NCBI RefSeq assembly: GCF_006716695.1
Contig: NZ_VFPN01000001.1
Coordinates: forward strand, 868,001 to 932,000
Origin: Klugiella xanthotipulae
Lineage (GTDB): Bacteria > Actinomycetota > Actinomycetes > Actinomycetales > Microbacteriaceae
Length of the DNA: 64,000 nucleotides
Direction of reading: 5' to 3'
Below are positions 1 to 8,897 of the stretch, piece after piece. The translations under genes were made by a program, and so were the position numbers. Position 1 is the first letter of the stretch. Every line of letters begins with the position of its first letter. The notes beneath the pieces are model-generated. The model made no database searches, was not told the origin of the DNA, and was given only the letters and a program-made list of their open reading frames with translations.

Positions 1-318
1 CCAGGCAACCGCCGCGAGGGGATGCGCGAGGCCAGCCTCGATATCGCAGAGGGAGCCGATATCGTCATGGTCAAACCCGCGCTCAGTTACCTGGATGTGC
101 TCGCCGATATTGCCGCCGTCTCGCCCCTCCCGGTGTGGGCGTACCAGGTGTCCGGCGAGTATGCCATGATCGAGGCCGCCGCCGCGCGGGGCTGGATTGA
201 CCGCAACCGGGCCATCCTGGAGTCGGTCACGAGCATCACGCGTGCGGGGGCCGACACCGTACTCACCTATTGGGCCGTCGAATTGGCCGCCTGGATCCGC
301 GAGGGAAAAACCGCATGA
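1..318 (+). CDS. hemB: Porphobilinogen synthase (delta-aminolevulinic acid dehydratase), C-terminal part
   Basis: This is the 3' end of a gene that begins before the window; the frame is open from base 1. The product condenses two 5-aminolevulinate molecules to porphobilinogen in cytosolic tetrapyrrole synthesis. The visible ~105 residues hold the family's C-terminal signature, including the [16 protein letters not shown] segment and the QVSGEYAM segment, where substrate and fold residues lie. The catalytic lysines are upstream or at the window edge and cannot all be checked. The stop overlaps the hemL start (ATGA), so the two are translationally coupled. Confidence 0.95.
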   Translation, partial: PGNRREGMREASLDIAEGADIVMVKPALSYLDVLADIAAVSPLPVWAYQVSGEYAMIEAAAARGWIDRNRAILESVTSITRAGADTVLTYWAVELAAWIREGKTA

Positions 319-1658
319 CCACCAACTCCGAGCTCTTCGAGCGCAGCTCCCGCCACATCCCGGGCGGGGTGAACTCCCCCGTCCGCGCTTACGGGTCGGT
401 GGGCGGCGCGCCCCGCTTCATCGAGTCGGCCACCGGCCCCTACGTATCGGATGCCGAGGGCACCGAATACGTGGATCTCGTCGCCTCCTGGGGCCCGGCC
501 CTCCTCGGCCACGCCCACCCCGAGGTGGTGGCTGCCGTGCAGCGCGCCGCAGCCCGCGGCCTGTCTTTTGGTGCCCCCACCGCGGCCGAGGCGGAGCTCG
601 CCGAGGTGATCTCGGAGCGCGTGACGGCGGGCGGGGTCAGCCCCGTCGAGCGGGTGCGTCTCGTCTCGACGGGCACCGAGGCCACCATGACGGCGATCCG
701 CCTGGCCCGCGGCGTGACCGGCCGCGACCTACTCGTGAAGTTTGCCGGCCACTACCACGGCCACTCGGATGGGCTGCTCGCCGCCGCCGGGTCGGGGTTG
801 GCCACACTCGCCCTGCCGGGTTCCGCCGGGGTAACGGCGGCCACCGCGGCCCAGACCATTGTGCTGCCCTACAACGACCGCGCGGCCGTCGAATCTGTGT
901 TTGCCGAGTTCGGCGGGCAGATCGCGGCCGTGATTACCGAGGCTTCCGCCGCCAATATGGGGGTGCTGCCGCCCGAACCCGGCTTCAACGCGTTCCTGGC
1001 CGGGACCGCGCACACACACGGCGCGCTGCTGATCCTGGACGAGGTACTCACCGGGTTCCGCGTGGGCCCGGCTGGCTGGTGGGGCCTCGAAAACGCAGCG
1101 CATCCCGAGCACGCGTACGTGCCCGATATCATCACCTTCGGCAAGGTCGTGGGTGGGGGGATGCCGCTGGCCGCGCTCGGCGGCAGCGCCCGCGTGATGG
1201 AGCACCTCGCCCCGCTCGGCCCGGTGTACCAGGCGGGCACGCTCTCGGGCAACCCGCTCGCGGTTGCGGCGGGCCTGGCCACACTGCGGCTCGCCGATGC
1301 CTCCGTGTACGCCGCGGTGGATGCCGCAGCCAACACCATCTCCACGGCCACGAGCGCCGCACTCACCGAGGCCGGTGTCGCCCACCGCGTACAGCGGGCG
1401 GGCAGCCTGTTCAGCTTTGTGTTTGGCGAGCGGTTTGTGGCGGATGCCCCGCGCGGCTACGACGAGGTGCAGGGCCAGGAGGCCTGGCGTTACCCGCCGT
1501 TCTTCCACTCGCTGCTGGCCGACGGGGTGGCCCTACCGCCGAGCGTGTTTGAGGCCTGGTTCCTCACCGCGGCGCACGACAGCACGGCAATCGAGCGGGT
1601 ACTCGCGGCCCTACCGGCCGCGGCACGGGCAGCGGCTACGGCCGTCGCCCCCGGGTAA
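315..1658 (+). CDS. hemL: Glutamate-1-semialdehyde 2,1-aminomutase
   Basis: PLP-dependent aminomutase converting glutamate-1-semialdehyde to 5-aminolevulinate (C5 pathway), the step feeding HemB. The 447-residue protein has the family N-terminus ([14 protein letters not shown]), the STGTEA phosphate-binding loop, the LILDEV aspartate that holds the PLP ring nitrogen, and the PLP lysine in [12 protein letters not shown]. Length is normal. The ATG at 315 overlaps the hemB stop; an in-frame upstream extension from 270 lies inside hemB and is unlikely to be used. A GC-rich stem overlaps the stop codon. Confidence 0.97.
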   Translation: MTTNSELFERSSRHIPGGVNSPVRAYGSVGGAPRFIESATGPYVSDAEGTEYVDLVASWGPALLGHAHPEVVAAVQRAAARGLSFGAPTAAEAELAEVISERVTAGGVSPVERVRLVSTGTEATMTAIRLARGVTGRDLLVKFAGHYHGHSDGLLAAAGSGLATLALPGSAGVTAATAAQTIVLPYNDRAAVESVFAEFGGQIAAVITEASAANMGVLPPEPGFNAFLAGTAHTHGALLILDEVLTGFRVGPAGWWGLENAAHPEHAYVPDIITFGKVVGGGMPLAALGGSARVMEHLAPLGPVYQAGTLSGNPLAVAAGLATLRLADASVYAAVDAAANTISTATSAALTEAGVAHRVQRAGSLFSFVFGERFVADAPRGYDEVQGQEAWRYPPFFHSLLADGVALPPSVFEAWFLTAAHDSTAIERVLAALPAAARAAATAVAPG

Positions 1659-1672
1659 CCAGCCGGGGGCGA
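1645..1672 (+). terminator. Stem-loop at the hemL stop
   Basis: A perfect 10-bp GC-rich stem (TCGCCCCCGG paired with CCGGGGGCGA, 8-base loop) spans the hemL stop codon. No clear T-tract follows, so it may be a weak intrinsic terminator or an mRNA-stabilising 3' end. Confidence 0.5.
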
Positions 1673-1855
1673 CATTCCCCGGACGGCATGTTCACACCCC
1701 TGCCCGGTTAAATTCAGGGGGATATTTTAGCGCACCTCGACGTTGAATTTGATTCAATTCAGTATTCGCATAGGATTATTTCGACAGACGCCAGGAGTTC
1801 TCACACGAACTGTGTGTCATATATTCCCCCATCCACCACGAGAAAGTTAACGACC

Positions 1856-2383
1856 GTGAGCCTCACGATTAACAAGTCCGCACGCATCCTGATGGCCGCC
1901 GCAACGGCCGTCCTCACCGTCGGCGCGCTAGCCGGCTGTAGCGTCATTGATTCCATCACCGGAGCCACCACGGGCACCGAGACCCGCGACGAGGAGGGCA
2001 CCGTCACGGAGGGCGGCCAGGCCGACGTCTTCCAGATCAAGGTCGGCGACTGCTTCAACGACGAGGGCACCTCCGAGTCGGAGGAAATCTCAGACGTTCC
2101 CGTGGTGCCCTGCTCCGAACCGCACGACAACGAGATCTTCTTCGACTTTGAGTTGACGGGCGACACGTTCCCCCTCGTCACCCTCGAGGACGACATCCTC
2201 GCCAAGTGTGGCCCCGCGTTCAAGGAATTCATCGGCGTTGACTTCAACGACTCGGTGATCGAGATGAGCTACATCGCGCCCACCTCGCAGACCTGGACTC
2301 AGATGGATGACCGCCTGGTTAGCTGCTTCGTGATCGACCCCGACGGCCAGACCACCGGCTCACTCAAGGGTGCCGCCCGCTAG
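1856..2383 (+). CDS. Septum-formation-domain-like lipoprotein
   Basis: Predicted 175-residue lipoprotein of unknown precise role. The N-terminus is a lipoprotein signal with lipobox ALAGC; an acidic Thr/Glu-rich linker follows. The rest (FQIKVGDCFND, PVVPCSEPHDNE, AKCGPAF, SCFVIDPDG) has the paired cysteines and CSEPHDxE motif of the actinobacterial Septum_form family. The GTG at 1856 is chosen because AGAAAG lies about 10 bases upstream and the signal peptide starts just after it; an ATG at 1814 would add a non-signal-like extension. It is followed by a strong terminator, so it is likely monocistronic. Confidence 0.8.
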   Translation: MSLTINKSARILMAAATAVLTVGALAGCSVIDSITGATTGTETRDEEGTVTEGGQADVFQIKVGDCFNDEGTSESEEISDVPVVPCSEPHDNEIFFDFELTGDTFPLVTLEDDILAKCGPAFKEFIGVDFNDSVIEMSYIAPTSQTWTQMDDRLVSCFVIDPDGQTTGSLKGAAR

Positions 2384-2398
2384 TATCCCGCACACGAG

Positions 2399-2428
2399 TG
2401 CCCGTCCCTCCGGGGGCGGGCATTTTTG
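2399..2428 (+). terminator. Intrinsic terminator after the lipoprotein gene
   Basis: GC-rich stem (TGCCCGTCCC with GGGGCGGGCA, short loop) followed directly by TTTTT: a classical rho-independent terminator 15 bases after the stop codon. Confidence 0.85.
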
Positions 2429-2488
2429 TGCCCGCCCGGTGCCGCCTGACGCTATCGAACACCGGGGCGATACCGTAGGCTGGTTTCC

Positions 2489-3688
2489 GTGAGTGAGTTC
2501 CCCCGGTTATCCCAGAAAATCGCCAACATCGCCGAGTCTGCAACGCTCAAGGTGGATGCCAAAGCCAAGTCCCTCGCCGCGCAGGGTCGGCCCATTATTA
2601 GCTACGCGGCGGGCGAGCCCGATTTTGCCACGCCCGAGCACATCGTGGAGGCGGCCGCCCAGGCCCTCCTCGATCCCCGCAACTACCGCTACACCCCGGC
2701 CGCGGGCCTGCCCGAGCTCAAGGAGGCCATCGCCTTCAAGACCGCGCGCGACAGTGGCCTGGAGGTGCCCTCGTCGAGCGTGATCGTCACCAACGGCGGT
2801 AAGCAGGCGGTCTACCAGGCGTTCCAGACCCTGCTCGACCCGGGCGACGAGGTACTCGTCCCCACGCCCTACTGGACGACCTACCCCGAGGTGATCGCAC
2901 TCGCCGGTGGTGTGCAGGTAGACGTTTTTGCGGGGGCCGACCAGGGCTACCTCGTCACGGTCGAACAGTTGGAGGCCGCCCGCACCGAGAAGACCAAGGT
3001 GCTCCTCTTTGTGTCCCCCTCCAACCCCACGGGGGCGGTGTACTCCCCCGAGCAGACCCGCGCCATCGGCGAGTGGGCGGATGCCCACGGCCTGTGGGTT
3101 GTCAGCGACGAGATCTACCAGAATCTGGTCTACGGCGAGGTCACGGCCACCTCGATTGTTGCGGCCGTGCCCGCGCTGGCCGACCGCACCATCCTCGTCA
3201 ACGGCGTGGCCAAGACCTACGCCATGACCGGCTGGCGGCTGGGCTGGATGGTGGGCCCCGCCGACATCATCAAGGGTGCCGCGAACCTCCAATCGCACCT
3301 GTCCTCCAACGTCAACAATGTGGCCCAGCGTGCGGCCATCGCGGCCCTCACGGGAGACCAGGGGCCGGTTGAGGATATGCGCCGAGCCTTCGACATCCGC
3401 CGCCAGACAATCGTCAGCGAGCTGAACAAGATTCCCGGCATGTCCACCCCCACGCCCGAGGGCGCGTTCTACGTGTACCCGGATGTCACGGGCCTGCTGA
3501 ACCGCGAGTGGAACGGCGTCACCCCCACCACCTCGCTGGAACTCGCCGACCTCATTCTGGACCAGGCCGATGTGGCTGCGGTGCCCGGCGAGGCTTTTGG
3601 CCCCAGCGGCTACCTACGCTTCAGCTACGCACTCGGGGATGCCCAACTGCGTGAGGGCGCGCAGCGCCTTCAGCGGCTGTTTCGCTAG
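2489..3688 (+). CDS. Pyridoxal-phosphate aspartate aminotransferase (class I)
   Basis: Fold-type I aminotransferase, probably interconverting aspartate/2-oxoglutarate and oxaloacetate/glutamate in the cytosol. The 399-residue protein shows the class I landmarks in order: [11 protein letters not shown] near residue 40, [19 protein letters not shown] (PLP ring contact), [11 protein letters not shown], the PLP lysine in [16 protein letters not shown], and the carboxylate-binding arginine in LRFSYA. GTG is the start: the product begins (M)[22 protein letters not shown], typical of actinobacterial AspAT. It sits between two stem-loops and appears monocistronic. A related subclass (for example prephenate aminotransferase) cannot be excluded. 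Confidence 0.93.
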   Translation: MSEFPRLSQKIANIAESATLKVDAKAKSLAAQGRPIISYAAGEPDFATPEHIVEAAAQALLDPRNYRYTPAAGLPELKEAIAFKTARDSGLEVPSSSVIVTNGGKQAVYQAFQTLLDPGDEVLVPTPYWTTYPEVIALAGGVQVDVFAGADQGYLVTVEQLEAARTEKTKVLLFVSPSNPTGAVYSPEQTRAIGEWADAHGLWVVSDEIYQNLVYGEVTATSIVAAVPALADRTILVNGVAKTYAMTGWRLGWMVGPADIIKGAANLQSHLSSNVNNVAQRAAIAALTGDQGPVEDMRRAFDIRRQTIVSELNKIPGMSTPTPEGAFYVYPDVTGLLNREWNGVTPTTSLELADLILDQADVAAVPGEAFGPSGYLRFSYALGDAQLREGAQRLQRLFR

Positions 3689-3710
3689 CCCGAGCGCCAC
3701 ACAAACCAGC

Positions 3711-3752
3711 CGTGAGGGGCGGTTCGACCACCAGGTCGGACCGCCCCTCACG
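3711..3752. terminator. Stem-loop between the convergent aminotransferase and lipoprotein genes
   Basis: A 13-bp perfect stem (CGTGAGGGGCGGT with ACCGCCCCTCACG, 16-base loop) lies 22 bases after the aminotransferase stop, between converging genes. It probably terminates the plus-strand transcript; no long T-run is present. Confidence 0.7.
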
Positions 3753-3807
3753 TTGTGGAAACCTCCCGGGCCGGTCGCCGGGCTACCCTGCGGCCCGGTC
3801 GGTGCGC

Positions 3808-4329
3808 TCAGAAATCACCGCCCGGATACACACCCTCGGGAAGCGTGAAACACACCGAACCAGAATCAATCCGAATCGTACCCGGAACAAAATCCTCACC
3901 GAGGATGTAGATTTCCGCGGTATCAGGAGAACGCAACTGCGCCTCGTATCTCCCCATGACGTTGAGTCGGGTCTTAATGTCGAACCGGCTGTCCAGATAG
4001 TGCTCTTCGATATCCTTCACAATCGGCTCAATCTCCGTACCCGGAACCACAGTAATAGTCGTCGCACCATTCCAGTTGTGTTCCGTTTTACTACAAGAGA
4101 ACAGCATTCCGGTCTCTTTCTGTTCGATAGAGACAATCTTATCTGGCGGGATGAGGCCCGCGATTTCTAACTCCATTTTCTGCGTATCGGCTTTCGCTTC
4201 CTGCCACGTCAATCCCATATCTTGACCCTCTTCCACGTTTCCCCCACGACCCGTACCTGAACAACCACTCACACCGATAACGAGCAGCACAACCGCCGCC
4301 ACGACCACAGAAACACGCATCACCCTCAC
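3808..4329 (-). CDS. Lipoprotein paralogue B (LppA-like), distal copy
   Basis: 173-residue predicted lipoprotein with an N-terminal membrane segment and lipobox VSGC. The mature part (GLTWQEAKADTQKMELEIA, a paired-cysteine pattern in FSCSKTEHNW and SVCFTLPEG, terminal GVYPGGDF) is nearly the same as in the copy at 4688-5212, while the signal peptide is different. It overlaps the upstream hydrolase-tail fragment by 4 bases. It resembles LppA-type lipoproteins of Microbacteriaceae, which I recall only as a family name. Function is unknown; the context suggests a surface-anchored partner or immunity protein for the hydrolase. Confidence 0.75.
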   Translation of the reverse strand: MRVMRVSVVVAAVVLLVIGVSGCSGTGRGGNVEEGQDMGLTWQEAKADTQKMELEIAGLIPPDKIVSIEQKETGMLFSCSKTEHNWNGATTITVVPGTEIEPIVKDIEEHYLDSRFDIKTRLNVMGRYEAQLRSPDTAEIYILGEDFVPGTIRIDSGSVCFTLPEGVYPGGDF

Positions 4330-4666
4330 GCCTTCACCAACTCTCGGAGATCTCTAAGCACTTCCCTGTTGTCTTTGCTGTCGGTTGCGATGAGGTTATG
4401 GTTATCCGTCAACACCTTAAGACGATCAACTACCCCCGGGATCGAGTTATCCTCGAGAACCTCATCATCAGGACCCTCGTAATACGGGAAACTCACAAAC
4501 CCCGGATGACGCCGCGGATTATTCCCCTTCCACACATACCCCTGCTGCTGCGCGGACTGAAGAATATCCCAATACGACAGATCCACATACCCCGTCTTCG
4601 GCCTCGGCTGCCACTCCGGAAGCATCCCCGCACCCGACAACGAAATCACCGTCCGATACTCCGTGC
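4326..4666 (-). pseudogene. Truncated copy of the hydrolase C-terminus
   Basis: A fragment encoding about 107-113 residues almost identical to the last part of the 5209-7125 hydrolase, beginning at TEYRTVISLSGAGM and lacking the GHSWG nucleophile region and the whole N-terminal half. A GTG at 4649 could allow translation of a 107-residue product, and its stop overlaps the next lipoprotein start. Differences from the full gene are few (EGP/EGS, LTDN/LMDN, and the last ten residues). It is either an inactive duplication remnant or an orphan recombination cassette as seen in polymorphic toxin loci. Confidence 0.8.
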
Positions 4667-4687
4667 GCTGCCTCGACGAGACCGGAC

Positions 4688-5212
4688 TCAGAAATCACCG
4701 CCCGGATACACACCCTCAGGAAGCGTGAAACACACCGAACCAGAAACAATCCGAATCGCATCCGGAGTAAAACCCTCAGTAATGATGTAGATTTCCGCGG
4801 TATCAGGAGAACGCAGCTGCACCTGATACTTCCCCACAACGTTGAGTCGGGTCTTAATGTCGAACCGGCTGTCCTGATAATGCTCTTCGATATCCTTCAC
4901 AATCGGCTCGACCTCCACCCCTGGAACCACAGTAACGGTGATCCCACCATTCCAGTTGTGTTCCGTTTTACTACAAGAGAGCAGCATTCCGGTCTCTTTC
5001 TGTTCGATAGAGACAATCTTATCTGGTGGGATGAGGTCCGCGATTTCTAACTCCATTTTCTGCGTATCGGCTTTCGCTTCCTGCCACGTCAATCCCATAT
5101 CTTGACCCTTACCCTCTCCCACATTACCCACATCGCCGGTATCTGAGCAGCCGAGGAGACCAACGAGAGCGACCACCATCACCATCACCGCCGCACCACG
5201 TCGAATCTTCAT
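4688..5212 (-). CDS. Lipoprotein paralogue A (LppA-like), proximal copy
   Basis: 174-residue predicted lipoprotein (lipobox LLGC) encoded directly after the hydrolase, overlapping its stop by 4 bases, so the pair is translationally coupled. The mature domain matches the distal copy almost throughout (GLTWQEAKADTQKM, VSIEQKETGMLLSC, RSPDTAEIYI, GVYPGGDF). It is predicted to be exported and lipid-anchored on the outer face of the membrane. The tight coupling to an exported-type hydrolase makes an inhibitor or chaperone role plausible; this is inference. Confidence 0.8.
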   Translation of the reverse strand: MKIRRGAAVMVMVVALVGLLGCSDTGDVGNVGEGKGQDMGLTWQEAKADTQKMELEIADLIPPDKIVSIEQKETGMLLSCSKTEHNWNGGITVTVVPGVEVEPIVKDIEEHYQDSRFDIKTRLNVVGKYQVQLRSPDTAEIYIITEGFTPDAIRIVSGSVCFTLPEGVYPGGDF

Positions 5213-7125
5213 GCCTTCGTCAACTCCACCAAATCTTCGAGCACTTCCCTGTTGTCTTTGCTGTCGGTTGCGATGAGGTTATGGTTATCCATCAACACCT
5301 TAAGACGATCAACTACCCCCGGGATCGAGTTATCCTCGAGAACCTCATCATCAGAACCCTCGTAATACGGGAAACTCACAAACCCCGGATGACGCCGCGG
5401 ATTATTCCCCTTCCACACATACCCCTGCTGCTGCGCAGACTGAAGAATATCCCAATACGACAGATCCACATACCCCGTCTTCGGCCTCGGCTGCCACTCC
5501 GGAAGCATCCCCGCACCCGACAACGAAATCACCGTCCGATACTCCGTGCCCGCGACCTCAGAACTCGTCAGGTTCGCCACACCCCAACTATGCCCAATCC
5601 CTATCTGATGCACCGCGCTCAAACGCGGATCAGTACGCATTCCCCGCCCAAAACGAGCTAATTGCTCTCCCGCAGCCCGGGCAGTCTCAGGATCATTCGC
5701 CTCGGTCACTCGAAGCATATTCGGAGACGCCGAGGTGTCGCCCTCCCCCGGAAACAACCCGTCCTTATACACAAACGCCACAGTACCCGGCAAGTTATCC
5801 GCAAGATACTTAGAAATCTGTTGCACACCGCCCGTGTAAAAAGATCCCAACCCCGTAAACGTGCCCGGCACATACGTCACAACACGCTGCGTATCCGGCC
5901 CCGGAGTACCAATCATCTCCACAATCCGTGACTGCCCACGATCATACAAGTACAGCTGCACCTGACCCGATTCCACCTGCTTCAGATACGCGATCTCTTC
6001 ACGTAAGAAATCCGCCCGGTCACCCCCACCCGCTAACTCACCGCTCTCCACCCCCCGAAGCTCAATCTCTACCGCCTTCAATAACACCGTCGAGTTCACC
6101 CGATTCGCCCGCACCCGCGCAAGCGCCGGAACCCCATCAAGCGCACCAAAAACATCCGGAAACCCCTCCAACAACGCGTCCTGCTGCCGCGAATACTCCT
6201 CCCCCACACCCACCGGGTTCAGACCAGCCCACCACTCAGAGATCTTTACCGGATCAATCCCCTGCAACCGCAACAACAACTCAGGAGAACCCGCGAGCAG
6301 CACCCCCAGATCCTCCCCAGACAGAGACCCAAAAATCTCCAACAACTCCGCATCCCCCACCGGCACAGCCCGAACCACCGACGCCCGAGCCAACACAACA
6401 TCACTCAGCCGGCCACCCCCAGCCCGCTCAAAAGCATCCGCGACCTGGTCAATCCACGCCACATCCTCCTCATTCTCCGAGACCAAAAACTGAAACCCAG
6501 ACAAAAACGTCACCGAATCAATCGGCACCCACGAGCACGACCCCGTGAACCCCGCCCACGCACCCCGAACCCGAGTAAGGTGCGTATCCAACACACCATT
6601 ACTCCCCCGAGACTGCCCCACAAAAACACGCAAACTCGCCGGCACCGCAGAACTCATCGCCCCCGAACCACCACCAGCCCGCACCCGCTCCCGCGGACGA
6701 AACATCACCGACAACGACGGCGGCGCAACCGCCACATCAAACGGCTCCGGATCATACAACGGAACCGGCATCCACGGAGAAGACGACAACGGCCCCGGAG
6801 CACTCAACCGCGCAGCCTCCCGCGCAGCCTCCCGCGCCTCCCACGCCGCCACCTCCTCTTGACGAGCCAACTCTTCCTGAGCCTTCAGCTTCGCGACCCC
6901 CACATCCTCAGCAAGACCCTCCAACACCCGAGCCAACCTCACCCGATCCTCCGACTCAACCACACACGCAGTCGTAAACAACTTCGCATACGCCCCCGAA
7001 AACCCCTCCGCCGCACACTCCACCGCCAACCGGCGAGGAACCCCCTGACCCCTCAACTCCACCGCCGCATCACTCACCGCCCGCACCAACGCATCCGCGA
7101 CATCCACATCAAACGCTAACGACAC
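5209..7125 (-). CDS. Alpha/beta hydrolase with WXG-like helical N-terminus (DUF1023-type)
   Basis: About 638 residues. The first ~120 are helical and Ala/Glu-rich, like WXG100/ESX-type export regions; a Pro-rich linker and a middle helical region follow. The C-terminal ~230 residues form an alpha/beta hydrolase with nucleophile elbow GHSWG (Ser ~513). There is no classical signal peptide, so export by a type VII-like system is possible but unproven. The GTG at 7125 is preferred: GGAGG lies 7 bases before it, whereas the ATG at 7146 would place this SD inside the gene. It is followed in operon by its lipoprotein partner. The coding strand is unusually G/T-rich compared with neighbours. Substrate unknown; it could be a lipase/esterase-type toxin or an envelope enzyme. 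Confidence 0.75.
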   Translation of the reverse strand: MSLAFDVDVADALVRAVSDAAVELRGQGVPRRLAVECAAEGFSGAYAKLFTTACVVESEDRVRLARVLEGLAEDVGVAKLKAQEELARQEEVAAWEAREAAREAARLSAPGPLSSSPWMPVPLYDPEPFDVAVAPPSLSVMFRPRERVRAGGGSGAMSSAVPASLRVFVGQSRGSNGVLDTHLTRVRGAWAGFTGSCSWVPIDSVTFLSGFQFLVSENEEDVAWIDQVADAFERAGGGRLSDVVLARASVVRAVPVGDAELLEIFGSLSGEDLGVLLAGSPELLLRLQGIDPVKISEWWAGLNPVGVGEEYSRQQDALLEGFPDVFGALDGVPALARVRANRVNSTVLLKAVEIELRGVESGELAGGGDRADFLREEIAYLKQVESGQVQLYLYDRGQSRIVEMIGTPGPDTQRVVTYVPGTFTGLGSFYTGGVQQISKYLADNLPGTVAFVYKDGLFPGEGDTSASPNMLRVTEANDPETARAAGEQLARFGRGMRTDPRLSAVHQIGIGHSWGVANLTSSEVAGTEYRTVISLSGAGMLPEWQPRPKTGYVDLSYWDILQSAQQQGYVWKGNNPRRHPGFVSFPYYEGSDDEVLEDNSIPGVVDRLKVLMDNHNLIATDSKDNREVLEDLVELTKA

Positions 7126-7275
7126 CACACAACCTCCACACGCCAACCGCCCCGATCATACCCACCCACCACAACCACAACCAAAACACCTCACCCCAGG
7201 TACGAAAAACCTGCACCACACCACCAGACACCCCCGACCACGCCACACCCACCAAGCCCGGGGCCTGGGGGAAAC

Positions 7276-7659
7276 TCAGTACTGACGCACAATATCCGGC
7301 TCAGCGATGAGGAACTGTTCGGGTTGCGCCGGGTTATACGTGACCATCACCTCAGAACCCGGCGCATATTTGCCCGCAAAGACAGGACTAACCAGGTCGA
7401 GTTCCATCCGCGACGACACCGGTTGTCCATCAGCGGACGTAAACGTCAGCTCGATAATGATGGGCGAAATCCGGTTATCGGACGCAAATTTTCTCCGAAA
7501 CGACCGAATCCTGGCCGTCGCCGAGAGCCCACCCAAGGCGAGAGCCTCGTCCCTGCTCCGAAGCTTTCTCGTGTTAATCACGGCCGACACCATCACGCAA
7601 ACGATCACCACGGCAACCAACCCTGCAATGATTTTTGCCACCGGAATAATGATTTCCAT
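7276..7659 (-). CDS. DUF3592-like membrane protein
   Basis: 127-residue protein with one N-terminal transmembrane helix (about residues 6-28) and a soluble beta-rich domain of the DUF3592 type (TARIRSF, ELTFTSADGQPVSSR, GSEVMVTYNPAQPEQFLI). The NPxxP...F pattern near the end is typical of this family. Function unknown; likely envelope-associated. It stands alone between the hydrolase gene and murB. Confidence 0.65.
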   Translation of the reverse strand: MEIIIPVAKIIAGLVAVVIVCVMVSAVINTRKLRSRDEALALGGLSATARIRSFRRKFASDNRISPIIIELTFTSADGQPVSSRMELDLVSPVFAGKYAPGSEVMVTYNPAQPEQFLIAEPDIVRQY

Positions 7660-7727
7660 AACTTCTCCTCCTACGCACCACTCGTGACCGGGGGCACTCA
7701 GCGGCGCGACATCACGCCACGGCTCCT

Positions 7728-8897
7728 TTACAGCTCCAGGTCAACCAGCACGGGCTCCGGCTGAAGCACCACGCCAAACTCGGATTGCACGCGCTGCTGC
7801 ACAAAACGGGCAAGTTGCGCCACCTCCTCACCGGTGGCACCGCCACGGTTGGTGATCGCGAGGGTGTGCCGCGACGAGATCGCGGCCCCCGAGCCCGGCA
7901 GGGCAAAACCGCGGCTCACCCCCGAGTTCTCGATCAGCCACGCCGCGCTCAGCTTGACCAGTCGGGGCTCGGCAGGAGCCTCCGCCCGGCGCAGCGGCAC
8001 ACCGCTCGCCAACTCCTCGAACGTGGTAACCGCAACGGCCTGCTCCTCTGGCTGGAGCGGCCAGCGCGGGGCCACCGCGGGCAAAGTGCGCGCGGCGCTC
8101 TCGGTCACGATGGGATTAGTGAAGAACGACCCCGCACTGACCGAATCCGGGTCGGTGGCATCCAGCACCATGCCCTTGCTCGCACGCAGGCGGATGACGG
8201 CGCGCCGCAGCTCTGCAAGAGGCACGCGGTCGCCGATACTGACCCCCAGGGCATCGGCGAGCTGCTGGTAGCGCACGGGGGCGCTCAGCGGGTTATCGGT
8301 ATCAGCACTGCGGCGCAGGGTGAGATCAATCGAAAGCACAATGCCCAGGCGACCCTGCTTAATCACCGACGTGCGATAGCCCAGACCCAGCACCGCGGCG
8401 GGCATCCGGGTGATCGCCCCCGTCTCGTAGTCGAGGAAGGTGATCGCGTGCAGCACCTCCGCTATCTCCTGCCCGTAGGCCCCAATGTTTTGCACCGGGG
8501 CGGCACCGGCCGAGCCCGGGATACCCGAGAGTGCCTCAATACCGGCCAGACCGTGCGATACGGCGTACTCCACCACCGCGTCCCAGGAGTGCCCGGCCTG
8601 CACGCGCAGGCGCACAGCATCGGCGGGCTCGCCGGGGGTGTCGAGCACCTCGATACCCTGCGAGCGCACAAGGATGACGGTGCCGTCGAACCCCTCCTCG
8701 GAGACCACCGTGTTGGAGCCGCCCCCCAGCAGCATCCACTCGTCCGGCCCCTGCCAGGTGAGGCCGGCCACGTGGACCAGCTCATCAGATGTCCGGCCCA
8801 CAAACACGCGCCCGGCCTCACCACCCACGCGGATGGTGGTCAGGTCGCGAAAGGCCGACGGTTCGCCCGTATCACCCTGGTTGATGTGGGGCCTCAT
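7728..8897 (-). CDS. murB: UDP-N-acetylmuramate dehydrogenase
   Basis: FAD-dependent reductase that converts UDP-GlcNAc-enolpyruvate to UDP-MurNAc in cytosolic peptidoglycan synthesis. The 389-residue protein has the FAD-binding LLGGGSNTVVSEEGFDGTVI region, the SGIPGSAGAAPVQNIGAYGQE motif, the SAGSFFTNPI motif carrying the catalytic serine, and a final Glu in QPEPVLVDLEL. Length fits MurB with a complete type I substrate-binding part. Its ATG overlaps the stop of the upstream dehydratase gene (ATGA). The murB-hadB-hadA order is common in actinobacteria. Confidence 0.96.
   Translation of the reverse strand: MRPHINQGDTGEPSAFRDLTTIRVGGEAGRVFVGRTSDELVHVAGLTWQGPDEWMLLGGGSNTVVSEEGFDGTVILVRSQGIEVLDTPGEPADAVRLRVQAGHSWDAVVEYAVSHGLAGIEALSGIPGSAGAAPVQNIGAYGQEIAEVLHAITFLDYETGAITRMPAAVLGLGYRTSVIKQGRLGIVLSIDLTLRRSADTDNPLSAPVRYQQLADALGVSIGDRVPLAELRRAVIRLRASKGMVLDATDPDSVSAGSFFTNPIVTESAARTLPAVAPRWPLQPEEQAVAVTTFEELASGVPLRRAEAPAEPRLVKLSAAWLIENSGVSRGFALPGSGAAISSRHTLAITNRGGATGEEVAQLARFVQQRVQSEFGVVLQPEPVLVDLEL

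Larger units (their letters stand above)
3807..5549. repeat. Imperfect ~860-bp tandem duplication (hydrolase tail plus lipoprotein)
   Basis: Bases 3807-4666 and 4687-5549 are near-copies offset by about 880 bp. Both begin with CTCAGAAATCACCGCCCGG and end at GATACTCCGTGC. Each unit carries one full lipoprotein gene and the last ~110 codons of the hydrolase gene. The similarity drops in the lipoprotein signal-peptide regions and is very high in the mature lipoprotein and hydrolase tail. Confidence 0.9.

Noticed and set aside
197-1552. 451-codon plus-strand frame over hemB/hemL
   Set aside because: Arg/Pro/Gly-rich shadow in the +2 frame of hemL, no domain.
3711-3752. Possible tRNA after the aminotransferase gene
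   Set aside because: The region folds as a simple long hairpin; there is no GTTCRAATC-type T-loop or cloverleaf.
5928-6548. 206-codon plus-strand Pro/Thr-rich frame
   Set aside because: Antisense to the hydrolase; its composition reflects the C-rich strand there, not a real Pro-rich protein.
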